Counted from the first letter of the stretch, positions 25,319 to 35,044 are shown. The stretch is DNA of 64,000 nt from Ruminococcus sp. (GCA_024403935.1 JAKSQV010000001.1:54829-118828); one strand, 5' to 3'. Numbers and translations are program-made. Notes: generated from the sequence alone by a model not told the origin.

Positions 25319-27406
25319 ATGAAAAAACTATTTGACAAAATGATGGCAGCAGTATCGGCTGCGGCGATCACAGCGGCAGGCATACCGTATGCCGTTCCTG
25401 TACAGGCGGCGGATACCGCTTTCCCGTACACCATTGAGGGCGAAGCTCTGGAGGGAGCTGATCTCTGGACTTCGATCTATGAAACAAAGATACCCGATTA
25501 TTCAGGCGAAGGCTTCTGGTATCTGACTGCATCTCCTGCTTCGTTCAAGGTGACTGTTCCCGAGGATGCCATGTATCAGCTCACGGTGCGCGGCGCACAG
25601 ATACTCAGCGGCGAGGGCGGTGCAAGAATGGAATCCGTAAAGGTAAGCGGCGTTGAGTATTCGATACAGACAGGCTATTCCGCCGAGTGGCGCGATTATG
25701 ATTTCGGCATGGTCAGACTGAACAAGGGCGAGAATACTATTGAGTTCTTCAGCAAATACGGCTATATGGCTATTGATTCGGTCACGGTGTCCGAAGCTGA
25801 TTTTCCCGATCTGTCAAAGGCGACAGACGAGCTCTGCGACCCCAAGGCAACTCCCGAGGCAAAGTCGGTAATGAAATATCTGCACAGCGTTTACGGCGAG
25901 AATATCCTCTCCGGACAGCAGCAGATATACGGCGGCGGCAACACGATACAGACGACTATCCGCTACGATGAGAATGCGGATAAGTGTACCGATCAGGACG
26001 GCGTGGAGTATGAGATAGACAAGGAAAGCTATGACAAGGACGAGCAGGGGCACAAGTTCCCGTGGCACTGCACAGGTCCTGACGGGCAGGTCTATACTTA
26101 CAGCTCCCAGAACCGCAACTACACCTGCAACAACTATAACCTTGACGTAAATCTCATTCATGACCTTACAGGAAAGTATCCGGCGATACAGGGCTTCGAT
26201 TTCGGAAGCTATTGTCCGTGCTATGCGTGGGATGACGGCGTTGCAGGACGAATGATCGAATGGACAAATGAAAAGGGCGGTATATGTACAGCGTCATGGC
26301 ACGTTAATGTTCCTACGGCGATGGCTGACTATACCATCGGTGAGCCGCTCGATTTCTCGAAGACGACATACACCGAAAGAACAGACTTCAAGACAGCTAA
26401 CTGCATGGTTGAGGGCACTGTGGAATATGAGTATTTCCAGCTCTGTATGAAGAACCTTGCTGCCGAGCTCCTGAAGCTTCAGGATGCGGGAGTACCTGTT
26501 ATCTTCCGTCCGTTCCATGAGGCAGAGGGAAACCCCAGCCACACCGATGACCCGATAGACGGCTCGGGAGCGTGGTTCTGGTGGGCAAAGGAGGGAGCAG
26601 TCGTTTATAAGCAGCTGTGGGCTCTGCTCCAGGATACACTTGAGAATGAGTACGGACTGCATAACCTGATATGGGAGCAGAATCTCTATGCGTGGTCAGA
26701 TTCTTCGGCTGAATGGTACTCGGGCGACGACAGAGTTGACATCGTGGCATTCGATAAGTACAACACCCAGTACAACCGCCATGACGGCAAGACATCCGGA
26801 CCGAATCTTGATGCTGAGGCAGGCATTTTCTACAAGATACACGGTTATGTCAAGGGCAATAAGATGGTGGCTATGGCGGAGAACGACTCTGTTCCGAGCA
26901 TGACGAATATGCAGGTCGAGCACGCTGCATGGCTGTACTTCTGTCCGTGGTACGATACACCCGAGAGTCCGTTCGTCAGCGGTAAGAACTATCAGGACCA
27001 CGAGGAGCTGAAAGCTCTCTATAACAGCGAATACTGCATCACTCTTGATGAACTGCCGGAAGACCTGTTCAAGGGCGGCACAGCTCCGACAAGCTCGACA
27101 ACTTCGGTTTCAACAACAAAGACTGCAACAGCAGCGACAACGACCTCAACAGCCGTATCTACTACCGGAACAACAGCAGATGTCACACTGCTCGGCGATG
27201 CAAATCTGGACAGCAAGGTCACGGTCGCAGATGCTGTAGCTATCCTCCAGTCGATCGCAAACAAGGACAAGTATGCGCTCAAGCCGCAGGGAGCCGCAAA
27301 CGCGGACTGCTTCAATACGGGCGACGGCATCACGGGCAGGGATGCTCTTGCTATCCAGAAGCTTGATGCCAAAGCGATAGAAAAGCTCCCTGAGCTATCC
27401 GAATAA
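25319..27406 (+). CDS. secreted GH26 beta-mannanase with CBM35-like and dockerin domains
   Basis: 695 aa. Signal peptide residues 1-31 (ends PVQAADT). A CBM35-like beta-sandwich spans about 35-160 (YTIEGEALEGA, then INKGENTIEFF-type closing strands). The GH26 catalytic domain covers about 170-575. The likely acid/base is E401 in FRPFHEAEG, and the likely nucleophile is E521 in VAMAEND. A Thr/Ser linker (590-620) follows, then a type I dockerin (about 622-690) with two Ca-binding repeats, GDANLDSKVTVADAVAIL and a weaker GDGITGRDALAIQKL. It would cleave beta-1,4-mannan outside the cell while docked to a cohesin scaffold. No scaffoldin is encoded in this window. Good EXXGGAGG-type SD (CCGGAGG), own promoter and terminator. 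Confidence 0.9.
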   Translation: MKKLFDKMMAAVSAAAITAAGIPYAVPVQAADTAFPYTIEGEALEGADLWTSIYETKIPDYSGEGFWYLTASPASFKVTVPEDAMYQLTVRGAQILSGEGGARMESVKVSGVEYSIQTGYSAEWRDYDFGMVRLNKGENTIEFFSKYGYMAIDSVTVSEADFPDLSKATDELCDPKATPEAKSVMKYLHSVYGENILSGQQQIYGGGNTIQTTIRYDENADKCTDQDGVEYEIDKESYDKDEQGHKFPWHCTGPDGQVYTYSSQNRNYTCNNYNLDVNLIHDLTGKYPAIQGFDFGSYCPCYAWDDGVAGRMIEWTNEKGGICTASWHVNVPTAMADYTIGEPLDFSKTTYTERTDFKTANCMVEGTVEYEYFQLCMKNLAAELLKLQDAGVPVIFRPFHEAEGNPSHTDDPIDGSGAWFWWAKEGAVVYKQLWALLQDTLENEYGLHNLIWEQNLYAWSDSSAEWYSGDDRVDIVAFDKYNTQYNRHDGKTSGPNLDAEAGIFYKIHGYVKGNKMVAMAENDSVPSMTNMQVEHAAWLYFCPWYDTPESPFVSGKNYQDHEELKALYNSEYCITLDELPEDLFKGGTAPTSSTTSVSTTKTATAATTTSTAVSTTGTTADVTLLGDANLDSKVTVADAVAILQSIANKDKYALKPQGAANADCFNTGDGITGRDALAIQKLDAKAIEKLPELSE

Positions 27407-27414
27407 ATTCTCCG

Positions 27415-27445
27415 AAAGAACACTCCAAAAGGAGTGTTCTTTTTT
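27415..27445 (+). terminator. terminator of the mannanase gene
   Basis: 12-bp perfect stem (27415-27426 / 27431-27442) with AAAA loop and T-run. Confidence 0.9.
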
Positions 27446-27493
27446 GTATTACGCCACGGCTTCCGCAGAAACGAATTTTGTATGTTTCACCAC

Positions 27494-27522
27494 TTGCAAG
27501 ACTACCGCTGATATGTTATAAT
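27494..27522 (+). promoter_or_regulatory. promoter of the miaB-mutSL operon
   Basis: TTGCAA (27494-27499), 17-nt spacer, consensus TATAAT (27517-27522). The leader is about 145 nt and ends in a TTCCGC-CTT-GCGGAA hairpin (27639-27653) just before the SD. Confidence 0.65.
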
Positions 27523-27675
27523 AATATGAATGCGTTGTATTCGCTTTGCCTGTTCGTACACCATGAAGATACGCAGATCAGGCGGATACATCCTATAATG
27601 CTTTGCTAATGCAAATCCAATTCACTGCATTTTATTTTCCGCCTTGCGGAAATGGTTCGGGGAGGTTCTGCGGAA

Positions 27676-29043
27676 TTGAATGATAACACTGCTGCTGTCA
27701 GCGAAATAAAACGCCTTCTCGGCGAAAGCCTGCCGCTTGCCTATGTCCGCAGCTTCGGCTGCCAGCTCAATGTCTCGGACGGCGAAAAGATCAAGGGGCT
27801 GCTCAGAAAAATGGGCTACGGCTTCACGGAGGACGAATCCGAAGCTGACCTGATAATACTCAATACCTGCGCTGTACGCGAGAATGCGGAGGACAGGGTG
27901 TTCGGCATAGTTGGGAGCATGAAGAAGCTCAAGGAGCTGAAGCCTTCACTTATCATCGGCATTACGGGCTGCATGACGGCTCAGAGCCACGTTGCCGAGA
28001 AGATCAGGCAGTCTTATCCGCAGGTCGATTTCGTGCTCGGCACATCTGCGATAAGCGGTCTGCCAAAGCTGCTGCTCGGTTGTCTGAACGGAGAAAGATT
28101 TGCCGTTGACATCAGTGAATACGATGATTTTTCGGAGGAAGCCGAGCAGGTGCGCGAAAGCAGCTTCAAAGCGAGCGTGCCGATAATGTTCGGCTGCAAT
28201 AACTTCTGCACCTACTGCATAGTGCCTTATGTCCGCGGCAGAGAGCGCAGCCGACGTCCGGAGGATATTATTTCCGAGGTCGCGGGACTTGTGCGCAGCG
28301 GCTACAAGGAGATAATGCTGCTCGGACAGAACGTCAATTCCTACGGCAGCGACCTCGGCGGAGACATGAGCTTTCCACAGCTTCTTCGGAGACTGAACGA
28401 GATAGAAGGTGACTTCCTGATACGCTTCATGTCATCGCATCCGAAGGACGCTTCCTCAGAGCTTATAGATGCCATCTTTGAATGTGACAAGGTCGCAAAG
28501 CACCTGCATCTGCCCGTGCAGAGCGGCAGCGATGAGATACTTCACCGCATGAACAGACGCTACACTGCCGAAAAATACCTCGGCATCGCAGATGAGATAT
28601 ACAGGCACGATCCCGATTTCTCGCTCACGACCGACATTATAGTCGGATTCCCCGATGAGAGCGAGGAGGATTTTCAGGCAACACTTGATATTATGGAGCG
28701 TGTAAAATTCGACAACATCTACTCGTTTATCTACTCCAAAAGGACAGGCACAAAGGCTGCTGAGATGGCCGACGGAGTCACGGACGAGGAAAAAAGTCGC
28801 CGTATGCGGAGGCTGCTCGAGCTCCAGCGCGGCATTTCCACAGAGCATTACAAGCGATTTATCGGAAAGAGAATGCGCGTACTTGTTGATGACGTGTCAA
28901 AGAAGCGTGAGGGCTTTGTCACAGGCAAGAGCAGTGAGTTCATCATTGTTGAGCTTGAGGGAAGCAGTTCACTTATAGGAAGCTTTGTGGATGTTGAGAT
29001 AACAGATGCCATGAACTGGGCTGTTATCGGAAAGATCATCTGA
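27676..29043 (+). CDS. miaB: tRNA-2-methylthio-N6-isopentenyladenosine synthase MiaB
   Basis: About 455 aa. The N-terminal UPF0004 domain has SFGCQLNVSDGEKIKG and LNTCAVRENAEDRVFG, whose Cys bind the auxiliary cluster. The radical SAM domain has CNNFCTYCIVPYVRGRERSR (CxxxCxxC), and a TRAM domain lies at the C-terminus. It adds the 2-methylthio group to i6A37 of tRNAs, next step after MiaA, whose gene lies downstream. Start: the frame has an ATG at 27652, but the only good SD (GGGGAGG, 27658-27664) lies inside that extension and is 11 nt from a TTG at 27676, so I prefer TTG. The miaB-ricA-mutS-mutL-miaA-hfq order matches Bacillota. Confidence 0.93.
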   Translation: MNDNTAAVSEIKRLLGESLPLAYVRSFGCQLNVSDGEKIKGLLRKMGYGFTEDESEADLIILNTCAVRENAEDRVFGIVGSMKKLKELKPSLIIGITGCMTAQSHVAEKIRQSYPQVDFVLGTSAISGLPKLLLGCLNGERFAVDISEYDDFSEEAEQVRESSFKASVPIMFGCNNFCTYCIVPYVRGRERSRRPEDIISEVAGLVRSGYKEIMLLGQNVNSYGSDLGGDMSFPQLLRRLNEIEGDFLIRFMSSHPKDASSELIDAIFECDKVAKHLHLPVQSGSDEILHRMNRRYTAEKYLGIADEIYRHDPDFSLTTDIIVGFPDESEEDFQATLDIMERVKFDNIYSFIYSKRTGTKAAEMADGVTDEEKSRRMRRLLELQRGISTEHYKRFIGKRMRVLVDDVSKKREGFVTGKSSEFIIVELEGSSSLIGSFVDVEITDAMNWAVIGKII

Positions 29044-29066
29044 CAATCAGAAACGGAGGAACAGCT

Positions 29067-29873
29067 ATGAGGCGAAAAGCCGCTGCCGTGCTGTTATGCA
29101 TGGCATCACTCCTTCTTGCAGGCTGTGAAGCAGAAAAGCCTGACGAGCAATTCAGCGGACCTGATATTACATCCGTTCCCACAACGGAGCCTGCATCCGA
29201 GACCGACACCGAGCCTGCTTCGGTGACTGCGGAAACGAACGCACCTGTGACCACTTCTGCCGAAACTGAAACGGAAACAGTACAGCCTGTATCCGAGGGC
29301 ACTACTGTGACGCTTGCGAAAAGGCTCGACAGCTACGCTTCACTCTATGAAGCAGAGGTGCAGAGCGTCTGGGACAGGATATACAACAGCAATGACGGCA
29401 GCGTGAGCATTGCTTACGTGCTTTATGATATAAACGGCGACAGGATACCCGAGCTTGTGCTGAATCAGGGTACCTGTGAGGCTGACAAAATGGTGAAGTT
29501 CTACACCGTAGACCTTGAGGGAAAGCTCAGGGAGATCGCTGAGGTCGGCGGGAGCCACGCTGTTTTTGCCCGTGACGGCAGCAGCGGAGATCTGGCTCTT
29601 GTGTCGGGCTACATGGAGGAAATGACGATACGCAGGTTCGCAATGGATAATGATCTTACGCTGACCGAGCACGACCGCTTCGAGCACGTTCTTGCCGAAT
29701 CCGAGAGCTATGAGGACGTGGAGTGGGACAACGGCGTGTGGAGGATCGATTATATCAGTGCGTCAAGCTTTGACAGGAGCACGGGTGCGAAATCGTACAT
29801 CAATCACGCATACAGCGAGTCTGAGGAGACCGATGACCTTTACCTCGACTTTACATTTGAAGCAGTCGGCTGA
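29067..29873 (+). CDS. hypothetical lipoprotein inserted between miaB and ricA
   Basis: 268 aa. Lipoprotein signal (RRKAAAVLLCMASLLLAGC, lipobox LAGC, Cys near residue 20), then a Thr/Glu/Pro-rich linker of about 70 residues. A globular part follows with VLYDINGDRIPELVL, an EF-hand-like Asp-rich loop seen in secreted proteins of ruminococci. No enzyme motif is recognised. The SD is ACGGAGG. It lies in the miaB-mutS operon, but its surface location makes a link to tRNA modification unlikely, so it looks like an accessory gene inserted in a conserved block. Confidence 0.72.
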   Translation: MRRKAAAVLLCMASLLLAGCEAEKPDEQFSGPDITSVPTTEPASETDTEPASVTAETNAPVTTSAETETETVQPVSEGTTVTLAKRLDSYASLYEAEVQSVWDRIYNSNDGSVSIAYVLYDINGDRIPELVLNQGTCEADKMVKFYTVDLEGKLREIAEVGGSHAVFARDGSSGDLALVSGYMEEMTIRRFAMDNDLTLTEHDRFEHVLAESESYEDVEWDNGVWRIDYISASSFDRSTGAKSYINHAYSESEETDDLYLDFTFEAVG

Positions 29874-29916
29874 GACGCCTGACTGCAATATACCGGAAAC
29901 GAAAAGGAGAATGAAA

Positions 29917-30321
29917 ATGGATATTATCGAAATGGCAAGAGAGCTCGGAAAGGCTCTCCAGAACGACGACAGATACATCGCATACAACCTTGCAAAGCAG
30001 GCAAACGATGCGGACAAGGAGCTTCAGGAGCAGATAGACAGCTTTGAGAAGATGCGCTACGACCTCAGTATGGAGCTCACAAAGGAAAACAAGGATACCG
30101 ACAAGGTAAAGGAGCTTGATGAGGGCATCAAGGAGCTTTACGGAAAGATAATGTCAAACCAGCACATGGTAGTTTTCACGGCAGCACAGAAGTCGCTCGA
30201 ATCACTCGTGAGCAACGTTCAGGAGATAATCACCCTCTGTGCAAACGGCGAGGACCCCGCGACCTGTGAGCCTTCATCGGGCTGCACCGGAAGCTGCGCG
30301 ACCTGCGGAGGCTGTCACTGA
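29917..30321 (+). CDS. ricA: RicA/YlbF-family protein with Cys-rich tail
   Basis: 134 aa from the ATG at 29917 (AGGAG SD 7 nt away; an ATG at 29911 touches the SD). It is a helical YlbF/YmcA-family protein: ARELGKALQNDDRYIAYNLA and SNQHMVVFTAAQKSLESLVSN. It ends in six Cys at residues 108, 117, 123, 127, 130 and 133. In Bacillus, RicA (YmcA) lies between miaB and mutS, exactly the position here. It joins RicF and RicT in a complex that binds Fe-S clusters and promotes mRNA processing by RNase Y. The dense Cys tail fits cluster binding. The gene is named by context, and YlbF (RicF) identity cannot be excluded by sequence alone. Confidence 0.75.
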   Translation: MDIIEMARELGKALQNDDRYIAYNLAKQANDADKELQEQIDSFEKMRYDLSMELTKENKDTDKVKELDEGIKELYGKIMSNQHMVVFTAAQKSLESLVSNVQEIITLCANGEDPATCEPSSGCTGSCATCGGCH

Positions 30322-30358
30322 GCAGGTAAACAATATCTACTGAAAAGAGGAACGTGAA

Positions 30359-32980
30359 ATGGATATCGACAGAAGCAAAGTCTCACCAATGATGCAGCAG
30401 TATTTCGAGGTCAAGGACAAGTACAGCGATTGTGTGCTGTTTTTCAGGCTTGGCGATTTCTATGAAATGTTCTTCGATGATGCGATAACTGTTTCAAAGG
30501 CACTTGAGCTGACACTTACGGGCAGGGACTGCGGTCTTGAGGAACGCGCTCCCATGTGCGGTATCCCGTATCATGCCGCAGATATGTACATCAAGCGGCT
30601 GATAGATATGGGCTTCAAGGTCGCGGTATGCGAGCAGCTTACCGACCCTGCCGAGACAAAGGGGATAGTCGTGCGTGATGTTATCCGCGTTGTGACTCCC
30701 GGAACTCTCACTGAGTCGGGAATGCTCGACGACGGCTCGAACAACTACCTTTGCAGCGTGTACTATGATGCAGAGCGCAAGAGCTGTGCTGTTGCATCAG
30801 CCGATATATCAACGGGTGAAGCTTCATTATGCGTTTTTGAGGGCAGAGACATGGAGGCTGACGTGATAAACGAGCTTTCACGCTGCCGACCTGCAGAGAT
30901 GATATTCCCCGAGAATTTCCTTTCAATGAAAACAGTGGCGGAATTTGTGAAGATACGCCTTGAATGTGCCGTGACTCTGCGTGACACCGTATGCTTCCGC
31001 ACACCGGACAGAATAGACAGTCTGAAGCAGATGTTCGGCGTGAAGTCGATGTCGGAGCTCGGGCTTACCGAGGACGGTGCGGACTGCTATGCCGTGTGCG
31101 GACTCTTTGACTATATCCGCGAAACACAGAAATCCACAGTTTCGCGTTTCACGTCGTTACAGCTCATGCAGGGAGATGCCTACATGGGACTCGACCTCAA
31201 TGCGCGGCGCAATCTTGAGCTTACCGAGACAATGCGGAGCAAGGAGAAAAAAGCCTCGCTCATGTGGGTGCTCGATTCCACAAAGACCTCTATGGGAAGG
31301 CGTATGCTGCGCAACTGGATTGAACAGCCGCTGAAAAGCCCAGCCCGCATAATCGAGCGTCTTGATGCGGTCGATGCTCTTTTCAAGCGGAGCGTTTCGC
31401 TTGCGGATATGCAGGCACTCCTTGAACGCGTGTATGACCTTGAACGCCTTATGACGAAGGTCATGTATAAATCGGCAACTCCGCGTGACCTGCGTTCTCT
31501 TGCGGCAACTGCTGAACAGCTCCCTGCACTGAAAAAGGAGCTTGCAGAGCTTGGCAGCTCAAAAATGCTTGCAAGGCTGGATTCGGAAATATCCACGCTT
31601 GACGAGATAGTGAAGCTCGTCGGCAATGCGATAATGGAGGAGCCTCCTGTTACCGTCAAGGACGGCGGTGTCATCAAGGACGGCTTCAACGAGGAGCTTG
31701 ACTCGCTCCGTCACATAATGAATCACGGCAAGGATATCATTGCCGAAATAGAGCAGCGTGAGAAGGACTCAACGGGCATAAAGAACCTGAAAATAGGCTA
31801 CAACCGCGTGTTCGGCTATTACCTTGAGGTCACACGCTCGTATTATGAGCTCATTCCCGAGGACTGGATACGCAAGCAGACTCTTGCAAATGCCGAACGT
31901 TTCATCACAGAGGAGCTCAAGAACGCTGAAAATGCGATACTCGGTGCAAAGGACAAGGCTCTCCAGCTTGAAGCGGACATATTCTCCGAGGTACGCGACT
32001 TCCTTGCAACAAGGCTTGAACCCGTACAGAAAACGGCTTCGGCGGTCGCCGCAGTCGATGTGCTCTGCTCGTTTGCGGACGTTGCGCTCCGCAACAATTA
32101 CGTCAAGCCCGATATAGCAATTGACGGTGCTATCGACATAAAGGCGGGACGGCATCCCGTGGTGGAGCTTATGCTCGAGAACGAGATGTTTGTGCCGAAT
32201 GATACATATATCGACAAGAAAGCCAATCGCATGGAGATAATCACGGGACCGAATATGTCGGGTAAATCCACATATATGCGTCAGACCGCGCTTATCGTCC
32301 TGATGGCTCAGATAGGCAGCTTTGTGCCTGCCGATTCCGCGAAGATATCGGTCGTGGACAAGATTTTCACCCGTGTCGGAGCTTCCGACGACCTCGCCGC
32401 AGGACAGTCCACGTTCATGGTCGAGATGAGCGAGGTATCCGATATATTGAAGAACGCCACGCCTGACAGCCTTGTCATTCTTGATGAGGTGGGCAGAGGT
32501 ACTTCCACATTTGACGGCGTGAGCATTGCAAGAGCAGTTGCCGAGCACATCTGCACATCAAAGAAGCTCGGCTGCAAGACGCTGTTCGCAACGCATTACC
32601 ATGAGCTCATCGGGCTCGAAAACGAGCTTGAGGGCGTGAAGAATTTCAGCATAGCCGTAAACAAGCACGGCGGCACTATACGCTTCCTGCGGAAGATAGT
32701 CCGCGGCGGCATAGATGACAGCTACGGCGTAGATGTCGCAAAGCTTGCAGGTCTGCCGCCGAAGGTGGTGGACAGGGCAAAGGAGCTCCTTGAGGAGATG
32801 GAGCGTTCGCGCACCACTGAAAAGGCAGGAGCTGTCCGCGACGACGGCGGACAGATAAGCTTCGGCAGTCTCGGAAGGGAGGCGGCTCTCGATATGCTCT
32901 GCCGCACAAACATCGGCGAGCTGAGCGATGCGGAGTGCCGCGGTCTGCTGACCGATATGCTGAGCTGCATCGAAAGCTGA
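30359..32980 (+). CDS. mutS: DNA mismatch repair protein MutS
   Basis: 873 aa, standard MutS1 length. The N-terminal mismatch-recognition domain has FFRLGDFYEMFFDDA (Phe-x-Glu motif). Connector and lever/clamp domains follow, then the ATPase with GPNMSGKSTYMRQ (about 630), DEVGRGTSTFDGVSIA and ATHYHEL. It recognises mismatches and small loops and recruits MutL. An AAGAGG SD lies before the ATG, and mutL begins 22 bp after the stop. Confidence 0.97.
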   Translation: MDIDRSKVSPMMQQYFEVKDKYSDCVLFFRLGDFYEMFFDDAITVSKALELTLTGRDCGLEERAPMCGIPYHAADMYIKRLIDMGFKVAVCEQLTDPAETKGIVVRDVIRVVTPGTLTESGMLDDGSNNYLCSVYYDAERKSCAVASADISTGEASLCVFEGRDMEADVINELSRCRPAEMIFPENFLSMKTVAEFVKIRLECAVTLRDTVCFRTPDRIDSLKQMFGVKSMSELGLTEDGADCYAVCGLFDYIRETQKSTVSRFTSLQLMQGDAYMGLDLNARRNLELTETMRSKEKKASLMWVLDSTKTSMGRRMLRNWIEQPLKSPARIIERLDAVDALFKRSVSLADMQALLERVYDLERLMTKVMYKSATPRDLRSLAATAEQLPALKKELAELGSSKMLARLDSEISTLDEIVKLVGNAIMEEPPVTVKDGGVIKDGFNEELDSLRHIMNHGKDIIAEIEQREKDSTGIKNLKIGYNRVFGYYLEVTRSYYELIPEDWIRKQTLANAERFITEELKNAENAILGAKDKALQLEADIFSEVRDFLATRLEPVQKTASAVAAVDVLCSFADVALRNNYVKPDIAIDGAIDIKAGRHPVVELMLENEMFVPNDTYIDKKANRMEIITGPNMSGKSTYMRQTALIVLMAQIGSFVPADSAKISVVDKIFTRVGASDDLAAGQSTFMVEMSEVSDILKNATPDSLVILDEVGRGTSTFDGVSIARAVAEHICTSKKLGCKTLFATHYHELIGLENELEGVKNFSIAVNKHGGTIRFLRKIVRGGIDDSYGVDVAKLAGLPPKVVDRAKELLEEMERSRTTEKAGAVRDDGGQISFGSLGREAALDMLCRTNIGELSDAECRGLLTDMLSCIES

Positions 32981-33002
32981 TACATTTCTGAGGAGGAGAA
33001 AA

Positions 33003-34979
33003 ATGTCCGTTATCAACGTTCTGAGCAAGGAAATATCCGAGCTCATAGCTGCAGGCGAGGTCATAGAGAGACCCGCCTCCGTCATCAAGGAGCTTGTTGA
33101 GAACTCCATAGATTCAGGCGCGTCTCATATCACCGTTGAGATAAAAAACGGCGGAGCAACATATATGCGTGTTACCGATGACGGCTGCGGAATGGCGTTT
33201 GAGGACGTTCCAACGGCTTTTCTCCGCCATGCCACGAGCAAGATAATCACAAAGAATGACCTTGACGACATACATACACTCGGCTTCCGCGGAGAGGCTC
33301 TTGCCTCCGTGTCCGCAGTCGCAAGAGTGGAGGTCATGACAAAGCGCAGGGATGATGAATACGGAACTCTCTACTCGATAGAGGGAAGCGTGGAAAAGTC
33401 GCATGAAAAGATAGGGTGTCCCGACGGCACGACCATTATTATCCGTGACCTGTTCTATAACGTTCCTGCGAGAGCAAAATTCATGAAGAAGGATGTCACA
33501 GAGGCGAACGCCATCAGCAATATCATGCAGAAGATAACGCTGTCACATCCGTCTGCTGCGTTCAAGCTCATCCGCGACAACCGCACAGAGTTCAACTCCG
33601 CAGGTGACGGCGAGCTGTTTTCGGCGGTGTATGCAGTGTACGGACGCGATTTTGCACGCGACCTCATTCCTTGTGATTATGAGTATAACGGGATACACGT
33701 CAGCGGATTCGTTATCAAACCACTGTATTCGCGCAATAACAGAGCCATGCAGAACTTCTTCGTCAACGGCAGATATGTGCGTTCAAAGCTTTGCTCTGCC
33801 GCTCTCGAAAACGCATACACCAACATGATAATGACAGGCAAATTCCCTGCCTGCGTGATGATGATAGACCTTGCGCCCTCAGCAATGGATGTCAATATCC
33901 ACCCTGCAAAGGCGGAGGTGCGCTTCACTGACGAAAGAAGTGTCTCGGACGCGATATATTTCGGCGTGAAGAACGCCCTCATGAATGACGGACTTATATA
34001 CGAGTTCGAACTGAAGCCGCGTACCGACTGGACAAAGCCGCTCCCCGAGGAGCAGCCCGTACAGCAGGAGATGCTCTTTACTCCGGTCGATGAGATAGCT
34101 GTAAAGGAACAGGAGCTTGCTGCTGCCGAAGCTGTAATTGCTCCTGCGGCTCCCGTAACACCGCCGCCTGTAAAGGTAAGTGAGGATGAGACGGAGGTCG
34201 TGGGCATACGTCCGTTTGAGCACTTCGGAGAAAGCGGAGTTACGGCTGCAAAGCCTGTTGCCACAGAGACAAAATTTGAGTCGTCTGCCGCAAGCGTACC
34301 CGATGCTCCCATTGAGGGCTTCAGATACATAAGCACCGAATCATTCTCGAAGCCTGCCGCTCCCGAGCCTGAAAAACAGGCTGAGCCTACCGATGCGCTT
34401 CACGAGGAATTCCCTGATATACGCGTGGTAGGCGAAGCATTCGGACTTTATGTGATATGCGAGAGTGCAGGCAAAATAATCATGATCGACAAGCACGCCG
34501 CTCACGAACGTATCATCTTTGAACGCCTGAAAAGCCGCAACTGCCGCCAGTACAGCCAGAATCTCCTCACAGGGATAAAGGTGCTTCTCACGGCAGATGA
34601 GACGGATGTAATGGAAAACAGTCAGGAGCTTCTTGCCGACCTCGGATTCACGTTCGATTTCTCACAGAAGCCGTGCGTTGTTGCGACGGCTGTTCCGACC
34701 TTCATCATGGAAGCCGATATCGAGGACATTATCTGCGAGGTCGCAAACAATCTGAGGATGAACAAGGCTGATCCTCAGTCGGGACTGCTTGATGATATGC
34801 TCCATACGGTCGCCTGCAAATCGGCGATAAAGGCGAATGACAAGAATTCGCCAGAGGAGCTTCAGGCACTTGCAGAACAGGTCTGCTACAACGAGAACAT
34901 CCGCCACTGTCCGCACGGACGGCCTGTGATGTTCACGATGACGAAATACAGCATAGATCATCAGTTCAAGAGGACGTAA
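33003..34979 (+). CDS. mutL: DNA mismatch repair protein MutL (endonuclease type)
   Basis: 658 aa. GHKL ATPase motifs: ELVENSIDSGA, DDGCGM, HATSKI and GFRGEALASVSAV. A proline/acid-rich linker (about 360-470) joins it to the dimerisation domain. That domain carries DKHAAHERIIFE, matching the DxHAxxExxxxE metal-binding endonuclease motif, and CPHGRPV near the end. So this MutL should nick DNA itself, as in organisms lacking MutH. SD GAGGAG. A terminator follows before miaA. Confidence 0.96.
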   Translation: MSVINVLSKEISELIAAGEVIERPASVIKELVENSIDSGASHITVEIKNGGATYMRVTDDGCGMAFEDVPTAFLRHATSKIITKNDLDDIHTLGFRGEALASVSAVARVEVMTKRRDDEYGTLYSIEGSVEKSHEKIGCPDGTTIIIRDLFYNVPARAKFMKKDVTEANAISNIMQKITLSHPSAAFKLIRDNRTEFNSAGDGELFSAVYAVYGRDFARDLIPCDYEYNGIHVSGFVIKPLYSRNNRAMQNFFVNGRYVRSKLCSAALENAYTNMIMTGKFPACVMMIDLAPSAMDVNIHPAKAEVRFTDERSVSDAIYFGVKNALMNDGLIYEFELKPRTDWTKPLPEEQPVQQEMLFTPVDEIAVKEQELAAAEAVIAPAAPVTPPPVKVSEDETEVVGIRPFEHFGESGVTAAKPVATETKFESSAASVPDAPIEGFRYISTESFSKPAAPEPEKQAEPTDALHEEFPDIRVVGEAFGLYVICESAGKIIMIDKHAAHERIIFERLKSRNCRQYSQNLLTGIKVLLTADETDVMENSQELLADLGFTFDFSQKPCVVATAVPTFIMEADIEDIICEVANNLRMNKADPQSGLLDDMLHTVACKSAIKANDKNSPEELQALAEQVCYNENIRHCPHGRPVMFTMTKYSIDHQFKRT

Positions 34980-35044
34980 ACGCCTCATTTACCAAAGCAT
35001 ATAAGCGGAGCAGACAATTCGTTGTGAGAAGCCTGCTTTTGCAG

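Noticed and set aside
29692-29916. N-terminal extension of the ricA-like gene
   Set aside because: The longer frame overlaps the lipoprotein gene by 180 bp and lacks an SD; a good SD precedes 29917.
31769-32548. 259-aa minus-strand open frame inside mutS
   Set aside because: It is antisense to conserved MutS sequence; the translation has no family resemblance and no SD.
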